7,996 nt of DNA from Planctomycetota bacterium. Lineage in GTDB: Bacteria > Planctomycetota > Planctomycetia > Pirellulales > Lacipirellulaceae. The notes beneath the pieces are model-generated. The model searched no databases. It worked only from the letters and a program-made list of their open reading frames with translations, and was not told where the DNA came from. Within the stretch, counting starts at the first letter, position 1, and the number at the start of each line of letters is the position of its first letter. The stretch covers positions 1 through 7,996 of the forward strand of contig JAJRUA010000228.1 of NCBI GenBank assembly GCA_024278035.1, given 5' to 3'. Shown piece after piece: positions 1 to 6,853 of this stretch. A program made the position numbers and the translations under genes.

Positions 1-1
1 C

Positions 2-394
2 GCCGCGGTCCAAAGCCAAGTCAAGCGAAACATTCGGACGAATTACTCGAATCCGCCCGCCCATGGAGCGTCGCTCGTTGCCACGATCCTTGGGGATGAA
101 CGCCTTCATGAACAGTGGAACGGCGAAGTGGCCCAAATGCGTGACCGGATTCACAAAATGCGAACCCTGCTGGTCGCCAAGCTCGCTGAGCACGGTGCGG
201 CAGGGGACTACAGCTTCATCCAAAAACAGTTGGGCATGTTCTCGTTCTCAGGCCTAACCAAAGACCACGTCGATGTCCTCCGTGACAAATACTCAATCTA
301 CCTCGTCGGCTCGGGCCGGATCAACGTTGCCGGCATTAGCGAAAAGAACGTCGATCGACTTGCCAAAGCGATCGCTGAAGTGACCAGCAAATAA
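2..394 (+). CDS. aspC: Aspartate/aromatic aminotransferase, C-terminal part (5' end outside window)
   Basis: This is a PLP-dependent fold-type I aminotransferase that swaps an amino group between aspartate or aromatic amino acids and 2-oxoglutarate in the cytoplasm. The frame is open from the window edge, and the last 130 residues read closely like E. coli AspC. Visible landmarks are NYSNPPAHGAS, the GMFSFSGLT strand, and SGRINVAG, whose Arg (codon 317-319) matches Arg386, which binds the substrate alpha-carboxylate. The PLP lysine and Arg292 lie upstream, outside the window. The NYSNPPAHG and FSFSGLT motifs favour AspC over TyrB, but substrate preference cannot be decided from this part. An in-frame ATG at 128 is internal. 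The gene ends in TAA with no clear hairpin terminator after it, and 120 bp separate it from the next gene. Confidence 0.93.
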   Translation, partial: AAVQSQVKRNIRTNYSNPPAHGASLVATILGDERLHEQWNGEVAQMRDRIHKMRTLLVAKLAEHGAAGDYSFIQKQLGMFSFSGLTKDHVDVLRDKYSIYLVGSGRINVAGISEKNVDRLAKAIAEVTSK

Positions 395-514
395 CAGACA
401 GAGAAACCGCGAAAGAAAAAACTAAGGCGATTCCCTTGGCAATATCGATCTCGGAATGGCGAAAAACTCTTACTACTTACAACCTCATAAGCTTCTTTAT
501 CTAGAGAAACTCAC

Positions 515-1330
515 ATGCAAAACAACTTCGCTGCCGGTGCTCTGATCCTGCTTGTTCTTCTTGCGCTCGCCCTATCCCAGGCCGTCACAATCGTTCAGCC
601 GGGAACGGTCGGCGTCGTAACCAGATTTGGATCTATTCAAGACATGGTTCTCCAGCCGGGGTTGCACCCAAAGGTGCCGGTTATGACTCAGATTATCCCG
701 ATCGATACTCGGGTAAAGAAAGTTGTCGATGAAGCGACGGCCAGCTCGAAGGACTTGCAGATTGTCACATCCAAAGTCGCGCTCAATTATCGCATCGATC
801 CTGCCAAAGCCAGTACGATCTACAGCGATTTAGGACCGCAGTTTGGTGACACCATTGTTGCCCCCGCTATTCAAGAATCGATCAAGGCCGTCACCTCACA
901 GTACACGGCTGAGGAGCTGATCACACAGCGAGCGGCCGTCAAGGATGCGGTCCAAGAGGACATCAGAAATCGGCTCGATAAGTTCAATCTCTTGACCACT
1001 GAGTTCTCGATACTCGACTTCAATTTTTCAGCAGAGTTCAACCGAGCTATCGAGCAAAAGCAAGTTGCCCAACAGGCGGCCCTTCGGGCAGAGAACGACT
1101 TGGCAAGGATCAAGATGGAAGCCCAGCAGGTCGAAGCGACCGCCCTTGGTGCGGCTCAGGGCGAGCTGGCCCGGGCTCGAGCCGAAGCAGAGGCCCAGCA
1201 AATGCTCCGCGATACACTCACGCCCGAGATACTTCAACTGCGAGCGATCGAAAAATGGAACGGTATCCTGCCGGTCTACACCGGCGGCGATGCACCGTTG
1301 CCGTTCCTGGCTGTTCCAGCAGCTCCGTAA
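515..1330 (+). CDS. Prohibitin/stomatin-like SPFH (Band 7) membrane protein
   Basis: This 271-residue protein has the architecture of bacterial prohibitins, which form large membrane-bound rings or microdomains linked to membrane quality control. Residues about 6-24 form one Leu/Ala-rich membrane segment. The SPFH domain follows with the typical VQPGTVGVVTRFG entry and the LQPGLHPKVPV turn, reaching to about residue 170. From about 175 to 235 there is an Ala/Gln/Glu-rich coiled coil, and the tail after TPEILQLRAIEKWNG ends in a short Pro/Ala stretch. Length and order match prohibitin-family proteins such as PHB1/PHB2 and bacterial homologues. The ATG start places the membrane segment at the N-terminus; only a weak GAGA lies upstream. 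No NfeD partner or FtsH protease gene is adjacent here, so its partners are unknown. A hydrophobic N-terminus without charged signal features suggests an anchor and not a cleaved signal, which is inference. Confidence 0.92.
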   Translation: MQNNFAAGALILLVLLALALSQAVTIVQPGTVGVVTRFGSIQDMVLQPGLHPKVPVMTQIIPIDTRVKKVVDEATASSKDLQIVTSKVALNYRIDPAKASTIYSDLGPQFGDTIVAPAIQESIKAVTSQYTAEELITQRAAVKDAVQEDIRNRLDKFNLLTTEFSILDFNFSAEFNRAIEQKQVAQQAALRAENDLARIKMEAQQVEATALGAAQGELARARAEAEAQQMLRDTLTPEILQLRAIEKWNGILPVYTGGDAPLPFLAVPAAP

Positions 1331-1371
1331 GCGGGGGGGCGAGAGAACTTGCGACAAGGAAAAAAATAGGT

Positions 1372-1564
1372 CCGCAGGCTCCCTGTGGGCGCGGTTTTCA
1401 AGGTAAATCGCCGTGGTGGCGTGGAGAAATAGACTCCGCCACGGGGCCCTGCGCGAGCCAAGCGACAGGCCGACCAACGGGCCCACCAGCGGAAGGCCCG
1501 GTTTGGCCGGCAGAGGGGGACGCTGAGAGTAAAGTTGCACAATAGTCTCTCAGAAACCGTACGC
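1372..1564 (+). ncRNA. Candidate structured RNA or 5' leader upstream of cysD
   Basis: At least five helices can be drawn in order. CCGCAGG (1372-1378) pairs with CCTGTGG (1382-1388) with one G-U. GCG plus CGGTTT (1389-1397) can pair with AAACCG and CGC (1554-1564) to close a multibranch structure. Inside it are GTGGC/GCCAC plus GGAG/CTCC (1416-1442), GGCCCTGCGC with GCGACAGGCC (1445-1471, small bulges), CGGGCC/GGCCCG (1478-1500) and CTGAGAG/CTCTCAG (1523-1553, competing by one base pair with the closing helix). I do not recognise a known riboswitch, 6S, SRP, tmRNA or RNase P signature. It could be a cis-regulatory leader of cysD, a free RNA, a 3'-end structure of the upstream gene, or simply GC-rich repeat debris. 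Strand is assumed from the flanking genes. Confidence 0.3.
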
Positions 1565-1702
1565 AGCACGCCCGATATTGGAAGAGGAAAAGGCCCCAGA
1601 AAATATCCTCCCCATCTGGACGCCTCTGCGTCTCTCAGCGATGATAGGAGGCTCGCTGCTGCCTGGCGTTTGTACACGGATGGGCCGGGCGAATTGGTCA
1701 CT

Positions 1703-1722
1703 CCGGGCGCTGACGCTTCCGG
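1703..1722. repeat. Short REP-like hairpin 39 bp upstream of cysD
   Basis: CCGGGCG (1703-1709) pairs with CGC and CCGG (1714-1716, 1719-1722) around a CTGA loop, with a two-base TT bulge. The core GCGCTGACGCTTCCGG resembles an intergenic repeat I remember from planctomycete genomes; that is recall and was not checked. It lies close to the cysD GTG, so it would be in the cysD 5' leader if transcription starts upstream. Confidence 0.5.
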
Positions 1723-1761
1723 CTCGCCTTCCCTCCCTAGCCCCTCGCCCCCCTTCGACTC

Positions 1762-2670
1762 GTGCCCTATACCCTTACGCATCTCAAGCAGCTTGAAGCG
1801 GAGAGCATCCACATCATTCGTGAAGTGGCTGCCGAGTTCGATCATCCGGTCATGCTCTACTCCGTTGGCAAAGACTCGGCCGTCATGGTTCGGCTGGCAG
1901 AAAAGGCCTTTGCGCCAGGCAAGCCCCCTTTTCCGCTGATGCACGTCGATACGACGTGGAAGTTTAAGGAGATGATCGCATTCCGTGACGATCTGATCCG
2001 CAACCAACTTGGGTGGGACTTGATTGTCCACATCAACCAAGAAGGGGTTGCCCAAGGGGTCGGCCCCTTCACGCACGGCAGCGCTGTCCATACGGACATC
2101 ATGAAGACCCAATCACTCAAGCAGGCGCTTAACAAGCACAAGTTTGACGCGGCGTTTGGTGGTGCCCGGCGGGACGAAGAAAAATCGCGTGCCAAGGAAC
2201 GCGTTTACTCGTTTCGGGATAAATTTCACCGTTGGGATCCTAAGAACCAACGCCCCGAGCTTTGGAACATTTACAACGGTCGCGTTCACAAAGGCGAATC
2301 GATCCGCGTCTTCCCGATCTCTAACTGGACCGAGCTCGACGTTTGGCAATACATCCACTTAGAAAAAATACCGATCCCCGATCTCTACTTCGCGAAGAAG
2401 CGACCCGTCGTTGAAAAGAATGGGACGCTGATCCACGTGAATGATGATCGCATGCCGATCGAAGAGGGAGACGTAATTGAAGACCGGATGGTCCGCTTCC
2501 GGACGCTCGGCTGCTATCCGCTCACCGGTGCCGTCGAAAGCTCGGCGACCACTTTGCCCGAGATTATCCAAGAGATGCTCCTCACCACCACCAGCGAGCG
2601 CCAAGGCCGAGTGATCGACCACGACTCGCAAGGCTCGATGGAAGAAAAGAAGAAAGAAGGCTATTTTTAG
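1762..2670 (+). CDS. cysD: Sulfate adenylyltransferase subunit 2 (ATP sulfurylase, small subunit)
   Basis: CysD is the catalytic subunit of the heterodimeric ATP sulfurylase: it makes APS and pyrophosphate from ATP and sulfate, driven by GTP hydrolysis in CysN. The 302-residue product matches E. coli CysD (302 residues) almost end to end. The PP-loop is SVGKDS (34-39), the family signature [11 protein letters not shown] is at 133-143, followed by [14 protein letters not shown]. The C-terminal part has [17 protein letters not shown] (from 244) and ends with the usual KKKEGYF. The start is a GTG; no in-frame ATG lies upstream and [14 protein letters not shown] right after it aligns with the E. 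coli N-terminus. No Shine-Dalgarno sequence is visible in the pyrimidine-rich leader. It is the first gene of the pair with cysNC, 152 bp downstream. No mutated key residue was noticed. Confidence 0.98.
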   Translation: MPYTLTHLKQLEAESIHIIREVAAEFDHPVMLYSVGKDSAVMVRLAEKAFAPGKPPFPLMHVDTTWKFKEMIAFRDDLIRNQLGWDLIVHINQEGVAQGVGPFTHGSAVHTDIMKTQSLKQALNKHKFDAAFGGARRDEEKSRAKERVYSFRDKFHRWDPKNQRPELWNIYNGRVHKGESIRVFPISNWTELDVWQYIHLEKIPIPDLYFAKKRPVVEKNGTLIHVNDDRMPIEEGDVIEDRMVRFRTLGCYPLTGAVESSATTLPEIIQEMLLTTTSERQGRVIDHDSQGSMEEKKKEGYF

Positions 2671-2726
2671 GGCCCCAATAATTACTACTGAGTGTGCGGA
2701 TAGCTAGCTCTACAAAAAACTATTAA

Positions 2727-2810
2727 ACCACAGAGAGCACGGAGGGCACGGAGAATGGCGGAGATAAAACCCGAGAGGGATTTCTCCGTGTTCTCCGTGT
2801 TCTCCGTGGT
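2727..2810. repeat. 84-bp palindrome built of 9-bp CACGGAGAA-type units, between cysD and cysNC
   Basis: The left arm (2727-2755) begins ACCACAGAG and continues with AGCACGGAG and GGCACGGAG; the right arm (2782-2810) is TTCTCCGTG twice, then TTCTCCGTGGT. The 29-bp arms match at 25 positions when one is reverse-complemented, and the differences are all transitions, so G-U or A-C positions in RNA. The 26-base loop is purine-rich. The element ends 12 bp before the cysNC ATG, so any co-transcript from cysD would carry a large hairpin directly upstream of the cysNC start. I remember this 9-bp-period family as dispersed in planctomycetes and several other environmental phyla. Read on the minus strand it gives the TTENTENTEK peptide often misannotated as protein. 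Confidence 0.9.
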
Positions 2811-2822
2811 AAATAACTTCCT

Positions 2823-4751
2823 ATGAGCCATCAATCGGATCTGATCTCCACCGACATCGACGCCTATCTCGATCAGCACGAGAACAAGGAGCTGCTGCGC
2901 TTCTTAACTTGTGGCAGTGTCGATGACGGTAAGAGCACGCTTATTGGCATGTTGCTCTACGAGTCGAAGATGATCTACGAAGATCAACTCGCCGCAATTG
3001 AGCAAGCCTCCGTCACGCACGGAACGACAGGGGGTAAGTTCGACCCCGCGCTGCTTACCGATGGCCTCAAGGCAGAACGCGAACAGGGAATCACGATCGA
3101 TGTCGCCTATCGCTACTTTTCCACCGCCAAGCGAAAGTTCATCATTGCCGACTGCCCGGGGCACGAACAGTACACTCGCAACATGGCCACGGGAGCCAGC
3201 ACTTGTGACATGGCGATCATTTTGATCGACGCTCGCCACGGTGTGATGACCCAAACCAAACGGCATTCGTTCATCGTTTCGCTTCTCGGTATCAAACATG
3301 TGCTGATTGCTGTAAATAAGATGGACCTCGTGGATTGGTCGGAAGCTCGTTACGAAGAGATCAAAAAAGAGTACCAAGAGTTCGCTACGCGACTCGACAT
3401 GCCGGACCAGCATTTTATTCCGATCAGCGCGCTCAAAGGCGACAACCTGCTTGAACACAGTGAGAACTCGCCGTGGTACGAGGGTTCGACCCTCATGCAC
3501 CACCTGGAGAACGTTCACATCGCATCGGACCGCAACCTGATTGATTTCCGCATGCCGGTGCAGTACGTCAATCGCCCCAACCTCAACTTTCGCGGTTTTT
3601 GCGGTACGATCGCTTCGGGACGTGTCCGAGCGGGGGATGAAATTATGGTCCTCCCCTCCAAGAAGCGCAGCCGGATCGAGTCGATCGTCACCTACGACGG
3701 CAAGCTTGAAGAGGCTTTCGCACCGCTTGCCATAACGATCACCACCGAGGATGAGATCGATATCAGCCGGGGTGACATGATCGTTCGGCCCGACAACCAA
3801 CCGACGGTCACCGACCGATTCGATGCGACACTCGTATGGATGGCCGAAGAACCGATGACGCCGGGCAAAGAGTATTTGGTCAAGCAGTGCAGCCGAACGA
3901 CAACGGGCCTGATCAGCACGCTTCGCTATCTGATCGATGTGAACACGCTGCACCGTCGCCCCGCTCCGACGCTGGCACTGAACGAGATCGGCCGTTGCCA
4001 GGTACAACTCAACGAGCCGATCGCCCTCGATAGCTACAAGCGAAACAAGGGAACCGGCGCGTTCGTCTTGATCGATCGAGTGACGAACATCACGGTCGGT
4101 GCCGGGATGATCCTTGACCGAAAAACGGACGATAAAAAAGATGCCTGGGATACGGAAGCGGATGAAGGCCTCGAAGCGCGCAAGAGCCCCGTCTCGCCAG
4201 AAGAACGCTCGGCCCGTTACGGCCAAAAGCCGGTGACCGTGTTGCTAACCGGCCTGCCTGCTGCGGGCAAAACGCCCATCGCGGGAGCCATCGAGCGGCT
4301 TCTGTTCGACCAAGGCCGCGCGGTTGCCGTAATCGATGGCCAGAACATGCGACGAGGCCTCAGTCGCGACCTTAGCTTCACCGCCGAAGACCGGAGCGAG
4401 AACCTTCGCCGTGCCGCCGAAGTGGCCAAAACGCTCAACAACAACGGCCTGCTGTGCATTGCCGCGTTCGTCGCCCCGCACGAGGAGGTCCGTCAGAAGG
4501 CCGCTGAAGTCGTCGGCACCGAACGATTCCTGGTGGTCCACGTCGATGCCCCGGATGCCTGGCGCCGCGAAAACGATGAGCAAGGGGTCTACGTCAAGGC
4601 AGATGCCGGTGAGCTGCGTAATTTCCCGGGGGTCTCCGCTCCGTACGAAGCGCCTACTAACGCAGACCTTGTTCTCAAAACGGCCGAGACTTCGATCGAA
4701 GAGTGCGCGGCCCAGGTCGTGAAACTGCTAGAAGACCGTGGGATGATTTGA
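2823..4751 (+). CDS. cysNC: Fused sulfate adenylyltransferase subunit 1 / adenylylsulfate kinase
   Basis: This bifunctional 642-residue enzyme joins CysN, the GTPase subunit that drives APS formation by CysD, with CysC, which phosphorylates APS to PAPS. The CysN part (about 1-445) shows the translational GTPase motifs: GSVDDGKST (31-39), the switch region [22 protein letters not shown] (110-117) and NKMD (165-168), then beta-barrel domains with [15 protein letters not shown] and [12 protein letters not shown] charged linker (about 446-470) leads to the kinase domain with P-loop GLPAAGKT (477-484), [15 protein letters not shown] (from 505), FVAPHEEVR (549-557) and [11 protein letters not shown]. 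Compared with E. coli CysC, the kinase departs at DGQN (usually DGDN), at FVAP where E. coli has the phosphorylated Ser109 (here Ala551), and at Pro485 right after the P-loop GKT. The fusion is known in mycobacteria and other bacteria. The ATG fits the CysN N-terminus; no Shine-Dalgarno is seen. Confidence 0.96.
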   Translation: MSHQSDLISTDIDAYLDQHENKELLRFLTCGSVDDGKSTLIGMLLYESKMIYEDQLAAIEQASVTHGTTGGKFDPALLTDGLKAEREQGITIDVAYRYFSTAKRKFIIADCPGHEQYTRNMATGASTCDMAIILIDARHGVMTQTKRHSFIVSLLGIKHVLIAVNKMDLVDWSEARYEEIKKEYQEFATRLDMPDQHFIPISALKGDNLLEHSENSPWYEGSTLMHHLENVHIASDRNLIDFRMPVQYVNRPNLNFRGFCGTIASGRVRAGDEIMVLPSKKRSRIESIVTYDGKLEEAFAPLAITITTEDEIDISRGDMIVRPDNQPTVTDRFDATLVWMAEEPMTPGKEYLVKQCSRTTTGLISTLRYLIDVNTLHRRPAPTLALNEIGRCQVQLNEPIALDSYKRNKGTGAFVLIDRVTNITVGAGMILDRKTDDKKDAWDTEADEGLEARKSPVSPEERSARYGQKPVTVLLTGLPAAGKTPIAGAIERLLFDQGRAVAVIDGQNMRRGLSRDLSFTAEDRSENLRRAAEVAKTLNNNGLLCIAAFVAPHEEVRQKAAEVVGTERFLVVHVDAPDAWRRENDEQGVYVKADAGELRNFPGVSAPYEAPTNADLVLKTAETSIEECAAQVVKLLEDRGMI

Positions 4752-4840
4752 CGTAATCGTTCTGCTCGGGGAGACGACACGGCTCGCCTAAGTGCCCGTA
4801 AAGCGTTACGATCCAGACAGCGATCTTTCATCACCTGCCT

Positions 4841-4844
4841 GGAG
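4841..4844 (+). promoter_or_regulatory. Ribosome binding site (GGAG)
   Basis: GGAG lies seven bases upstream of the ATG at 4852. It is the clearest Shine-Dalgarno in the window and decides between that ATG and an in-frame GTG at 4792, which lacks a comparable site and would place about 20 polar residues before the hydrophobic segment. Confidence 0.6.
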
Positions 4845-4851
4845 TTCGATC

Positions 4852-5379
4852 ATGCTTAGCAAGACTACTTTTCTTCTCGGTGCCACCTGTGTCGTAGCGG
4901 GTGTTGCGATCGGTTCGTTTCTCACCCGCAATGTGCCGCCGATCACGGTTCATGCTTCGGCAACCCAGGCGCATGACAACTTTGTGATCGCCACGGGCAT
5001 GATTGGTAAAGGGACCGAAGCCCTTTTCTTTCTCGATTTTTTGACGGGCGATCTCAAGGCGGTCGTGGTCAGTGAACGAGGCGGCGGGTTCAATGCGTTC
5101 TATCAGTACAACATCGCGGCGGATTTCAATCTCGGAGCGGTAAAGAACCCGAAGTACCTGATGGTCACGGGGCTTGCCCTAGGGGTTCGTAGCGGCGGAG
5201 GGGCGGGAGGCCAACTTGGGGAAAGCATTCTCTACGTTGTCGAAGCGACCTCTGGCCAAGTTGCTGCTTACGGCTTGCCTTGGAGCCCTTCGCTCGCTTC
5301 TTCGGGCAAACCACAACGGGGCACCTTTATCCCCTTAGCCCGAACGACCCTACGCAATACCTTCGTCCGCGATCAGTAA
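4852..5379 (+). CDS. Small exported or membrane-anchored protein of unknown function
   Basis: This 175-residue protein has no function I can name; I recall similar hypothetical proteins in planctomycetes but cannot verify this. Residues 5-24 are hydrophobic after a single Lys, followed by an Ala-Ser-Ala at 35-37 that could be a signal peptidase site, so it is either secreted to the periplasm or anchored by its N-terminus. Cys13 does not sit in a good lipobox. The mature part is short and beta-rich in appearance, with two similar stretches, [17 protein letters not shown] and [17 protein letters not shown], resembling single blades of propeller-type repeats, separated by a Gly-rich segment and an NPKYLMVTG strand. 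The start at 4852 is chosen for its GGAG and signal-like N-terminus; a GTG start at 4792 would add 20 residues. It lies 100 bp after cysNC and 22 bp before thiS, in the same direction. Confidence 0.8.
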   Translation: MLSKTTFLLGATCVVAGVAIGSFLTRNVPPITVHASATQAHDNFVIATGMIGKGTEALFFLDFLTGDLKAVVVSERGGGFNAFYQYNIAADFNLGAVKNPKYLMVTGLALGVRSGGGAGGQLGESILYVVEATSGQVAAYGLPWSPSLASSGKPQRGTFIPLARTTLRNTFVRDQ

Positions 5380-5401
5380 AGAGTTTGAGAATAATTGTGC
5401 A

Positions 5402-5602
5402 ATGAAAATCGAAGTCAACGCCGAAGAACGGGAAGTCCCCGAGGGCTGTACGATTGCCGCGTTGCTTGAACTCTTAGAGATTCGGGTCAAGCACGTTGCG
5501 GTCGAACGGAACCTGGAAGTCGTTCCTCGGGCAGAGCATGGAGTGACGAAACTGCATGAAGGGGATAAGCTGGAAGTGGTGACACTCGTCGGCGGGGGAT
5601 AG
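5402..5602 (+). CDS. thiS: Sulfur carrier protein ThiS
   Basis: ThiS is a ubiquitin-fold carrier whose C-terminal glycine is adenylated by ThiF and converted to a thiocarboxylate, which donates sulfur to ThiG for the thiazole ring of thiamine. The 66-residue product has the normal length. It opens with [12 protein letters not shown], has the [14 protein letters not shown] helix region, the conserved [12 protein letters not shown] strand and ends in LVGGG, giving the required terminal Gly-Gly. The single Cys (residue 16) is not part of the carrier chemistry in the family. thiG follows after 163 bp; no thiF or thiH is present in the window. No strong Shine-Dalgarno is visible; the 22-bp spacing to the upstream gene suggests possible co-transcription. 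Confidence 0.95.
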   Translation: MKIEVNAEEREVPEGCTIAALLELLEIRVKHVAVERNLEVVPRAEHGVTKLHEGDKLEVVTLVGGG

Positions 5603-5609
5603 GCACTTT

Positions 5610-5695
5610 GGCGAGCGGTGGGGCGTCAGCCCCTCGATACTTGCTGTTGAGTTGCCACCGCTTCTGTCGAGGGGCTGACGCCCGCACCGCTCGCC
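5610..5695. repeat. Long near-perfect hairpin between thiS and thiG
   Basis: The left arm (5610-5637) begins GGCGAGCGGTGGGGCGTCAG and ends CCCCTCGA. The right arm (5667-5695) is its reverse complement with a single extra base (G5684), giving a 28-bp stem around a 29-base loop. It starts 8 bp after the thiS stop. GGCGAGCGG...GGCGTCAGCCCC elements are, from memory, common dispersed repeats in Pirellula-type genomes. It has no T-run directly after it, so it is not a classical intrinsic terminator, but it could stabilise the thiS 3' end or reduce read-through into thiG. Confidence 0.92.
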
Positions 5696-5707
5696 CTACA
5701 ATCCTTT

Positions 5708-5751
5708 TAACTAGCAACCCTTTAACTAGCGTCTAGCAACTTCTAACTAGC
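5708..5751. repeat. TAACTAGC short repeat cluster in the thiG leader
   Basis: TAACTAGC occurs three times (5708-5715, 5723-5730, 5744-5751), with related CTAGCAAC copies at 5711-5718 and 5733-5740. Spacings between copies are 15 and 21 bp. Together the copies form an irregular tandem cluster that ends 14 bp before the thiG ATG. It looks like simple repeat expansion; a protein-binding role is possible but not shown. Confidence 0.75.
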
Positions 5752-5765
5752 GACTCTTCCCTCCC

Positions 5766-6581
5766 ATGCTTACCGTTGGTACCCATACTCTTAAAAGCCG
5801 CCTCATCGTTGGCACCGGCAAGTACGCCACCTACCAACAAATGGGCGAAGCGCTCGAGCGCTCCGGGGCCGATTGCCTTACCGTTGCCATTCGGCGTGAA
5901 CGACTGATCGACAAAGAGGGCAACAGCCTGCTCGACGCGATTGACCCCGATCGGTACACGATCCTGCCGAACACCGCCGGGTGCTTTAGTGCGGAGGATG
6001 CGGTGCGGGTTGCCCGGCTAGGGCGTGAACTACTGCTCGGCCTTGAGAATCCCGGGGCCGACTGGGTGAAGCTCGAATGCTTGGCTGATACGCGTACCTT
6101 GCTGCCAGACCCGATTGAAACGCTCAAAGCGACCGAGCAACTGGTGGCCGACGGATTTCAAGTGCTCGTCTATTCGAGCGACGACCCCGTTTTGGCGAAA
6201 CAACTCAAGAATGCCGGGGCGACGAGTGTCATGCCCGCCGGCAGCCCGATCGGCTCAGGCCAAGGCGTTCTCAACGCGAACAACCTTCGCATCTGTTTGG
6301 AATACCTCAAAGAGAACGACCCGGACTATCCGGTGATTGTCGATGCGGGGGTTGGAGCGGCAAGCGATGTTGCGTCGGCCATGGAATTGGGCATGGATGG
6401 CGTGTTGCTCAACACGGCCATCGCCCACGCCACCGACCCGTTACGAATGGCCGACGCCATGCGGCAAGCGTGCGAAGCGGGCCGTAATAGCTACCTCGCC
6501 GGTCGCATCCCCAAACGCCTGTATGCCACGGCAAGCAGTCCCGAAGAAGGAACGATCACCTGGCAACCATCAACGAGCTGA
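5766..6581 (+). CDS. thiG: Thiazole synthase ThiG
   Basis: ThiG is the TIM-barrel enzyme that builds the thiazole phosphate of thiamine from deoxyxylulose 5-phosphate, dehydroglycine and sulfur delivered by ThiS thiocarboxylate. The 271-residue product opens with [19 protein letters not shown], as in B. subtilis ThiG. Lys102 in WVKLE corresponds to the Schiff-base lysine (Lys96 in B. subtilis). Then come [30 protein letters not shown], the phosphate-binding SPIGSGQG (160-167), [12 protein letters not shown] and GVLLNTAI, and a C-terminal [19 protein letters not shown]. All usual elements are intact. The ATG gives the family N-terminus exactly; no Shine-Dalgarno is seen in the CTTCCCTCCC leader. 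It is the natural partner of thiS upstream and ends 29 bp before the helicase gene. Confidence 0.97.
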   Translation: MLTVGTHTLKSRLIVGTGKYATYQQMGEALERSGADCLTVAIRRERLIDKEGNSLLDAIDPDRYTILPNTAGCFSAEDAVRVARLGRELLLGLENPGADWVKLECLADTRTLLPDPIETLKATEQLVADGFQVLVYSSDDPVLAKQLKNAGATSVMPAGSPIGSGQGVLNANNLRICLEYLKENDPDYPVIVDAGVGAASDVASAMELGMDGVLLNTAIAHATDPLRMADAMRQACEAGRNSYLAGRIPKRLYATASSPEEGTITWQPSTS

Positions 6582-6583
6582 AT

Positions 6584-6607
6584 GCTGACCGCTAATGGCT
6601 GACCGCT
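6584..6607 (+). repeat. 10-bp direct repeat between thiG and the helicase gene
   Basis: GCTGACCGCT occurs at 6584-6593 and 6598-6607, separated by four bases. It fills almost the whole 29-bp gap, ending three bases before the helicase ATG. Similar GCTGA-type short repeats are something I recall near planctomycete gene ends; no function is evident. Confidence 0.6.
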
Positions 6608-6610
6608 TGT

Positions 6611-6853
6611 ATGGATACAAAACCTCTCACCGTCGCCGACATCTTAGGTCCCGAGGGTTCCATTGCCCGGCGATTGGGCAACTACGAAGAACGGCCCGAA
6701 CAATTGGCAATGGCCGAGGGCGTAGCGAAGGCAATCCGCAACAAGCGGCACTTGATTGTGGAAGCGGGCACCGGCGTCGGCAAAAGTTTTGCCTACTTAG
6801 TCCCTGCCATTCTCGCCGCCACGGAGAAAGAAGCGATCTCCAGCAAAGATTAA
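6611..6853 (+). CDS. DinG/XPD-like helicase, N-terminal fragment ended by in-frame TAA
   Basis: This is the start of a superfamily 2 DNA helicase of the DinG/YoaA/XPD group, which unwinds DNA 5' to 3' during repair and recovery of stalled replication. The 80 codons include the Q-motif region YEERPEQLAMAE and Walker A, GTGVGKS (53-59), followed by FAYLVPAI. Translation then meets TAA at 6851-6853 in the hydrophilic loop between motif I and motif Ia. The same frame continues without another stop to the window end and contains the rest of the helicase, so this fragment and the next entry are one gene, either broken, recoded, or affected by a sequencing error. On its own the fragment would bind nucleotide at most. 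The ATG is well placed: LGPEGSIARRL directly after it looks like the usual family N-terminus. Confidence 0.85.
   Translation: MDTKPLTVADILGPEGSIARRLGNYEERPEQLAMAEGVAKAIRNKRHLIVEAGTGVGKSFAYLVPAILAATEKEAISSKD

Larger units (their letters stand above)
1331..1761. other. 431-bp gene-free region rich in inverted repeats
   Basis: No coding frame here resembles a protein family; the open frames continue antisense or out of frame into cysD. It begins with a run of seven G (1333-1339), then an A-run (1360-1366). From 1372 to 1564 there are several adjacent hairpins, annotated separately as a possible structured RNA. Further stems lie at 1636-1641/1653-1658 (CAGCGA with TCGCTG) and at 1703-1722. The final 40 bases before cysD are pyrimidine-rich. 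I see no convincing sigma-70 promoter, although a cysD promoter must lie here or further upstream. Confidence 0.7.

Noticed and set aside
1535..1939. Plus-strand open frame through the spacer into cysD in another frame
   Set aside because: Ser/Pro/Arg-rich translation without a domain, and over half lies out of frame inside cysD.
1276..2112. Minus-strand open frame across the prohibitin gene end, the spacer and cysD
   Set aside because: No family resemblance, and it overlaps two certain genes; the spacer part is low-complexity translation of repeats.
2727..2810. CRISPR-like array suggested by repeated 9-bp units
   Set aside because: Units are contiguous, far too short, have no spacers and form inverted arms.
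2685..2879. Minus-strand open frame giving TTENTENTEK
   Set aside because: It is the antisense reading of the 9-bp-period palindrome plus the cysNC start; this peptide is a familiar artefact of that repeat family.
2904..4226. Minus-strand open frame of 440 codons opposite cysNC
   Set aside because: It lies wholly antisense to a well-conserved gene, shows no recognisable domain, and is explained by codon bias of the + strand gene.
4748..4776. TTGACG as a -35 promoter box after cysNC
   Set aside because: No acceptable -10 element lies 16-18 bp downstream, and planctomycete promoters are poorly predicted by this consensus.
4792..4851. Upstream GTG start for the small exported protein
   Set aside because: The extra 20 residues are polar and precede the signal-like segment; the ATG at 4852 has GGAG at good spacing.
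5610..5700. Intrinsic terminator after thiS
   Set aside because: The stem is strong but is followed by CTACAATCC without a T-run at the stem base, so a classical terminator call is not supported.
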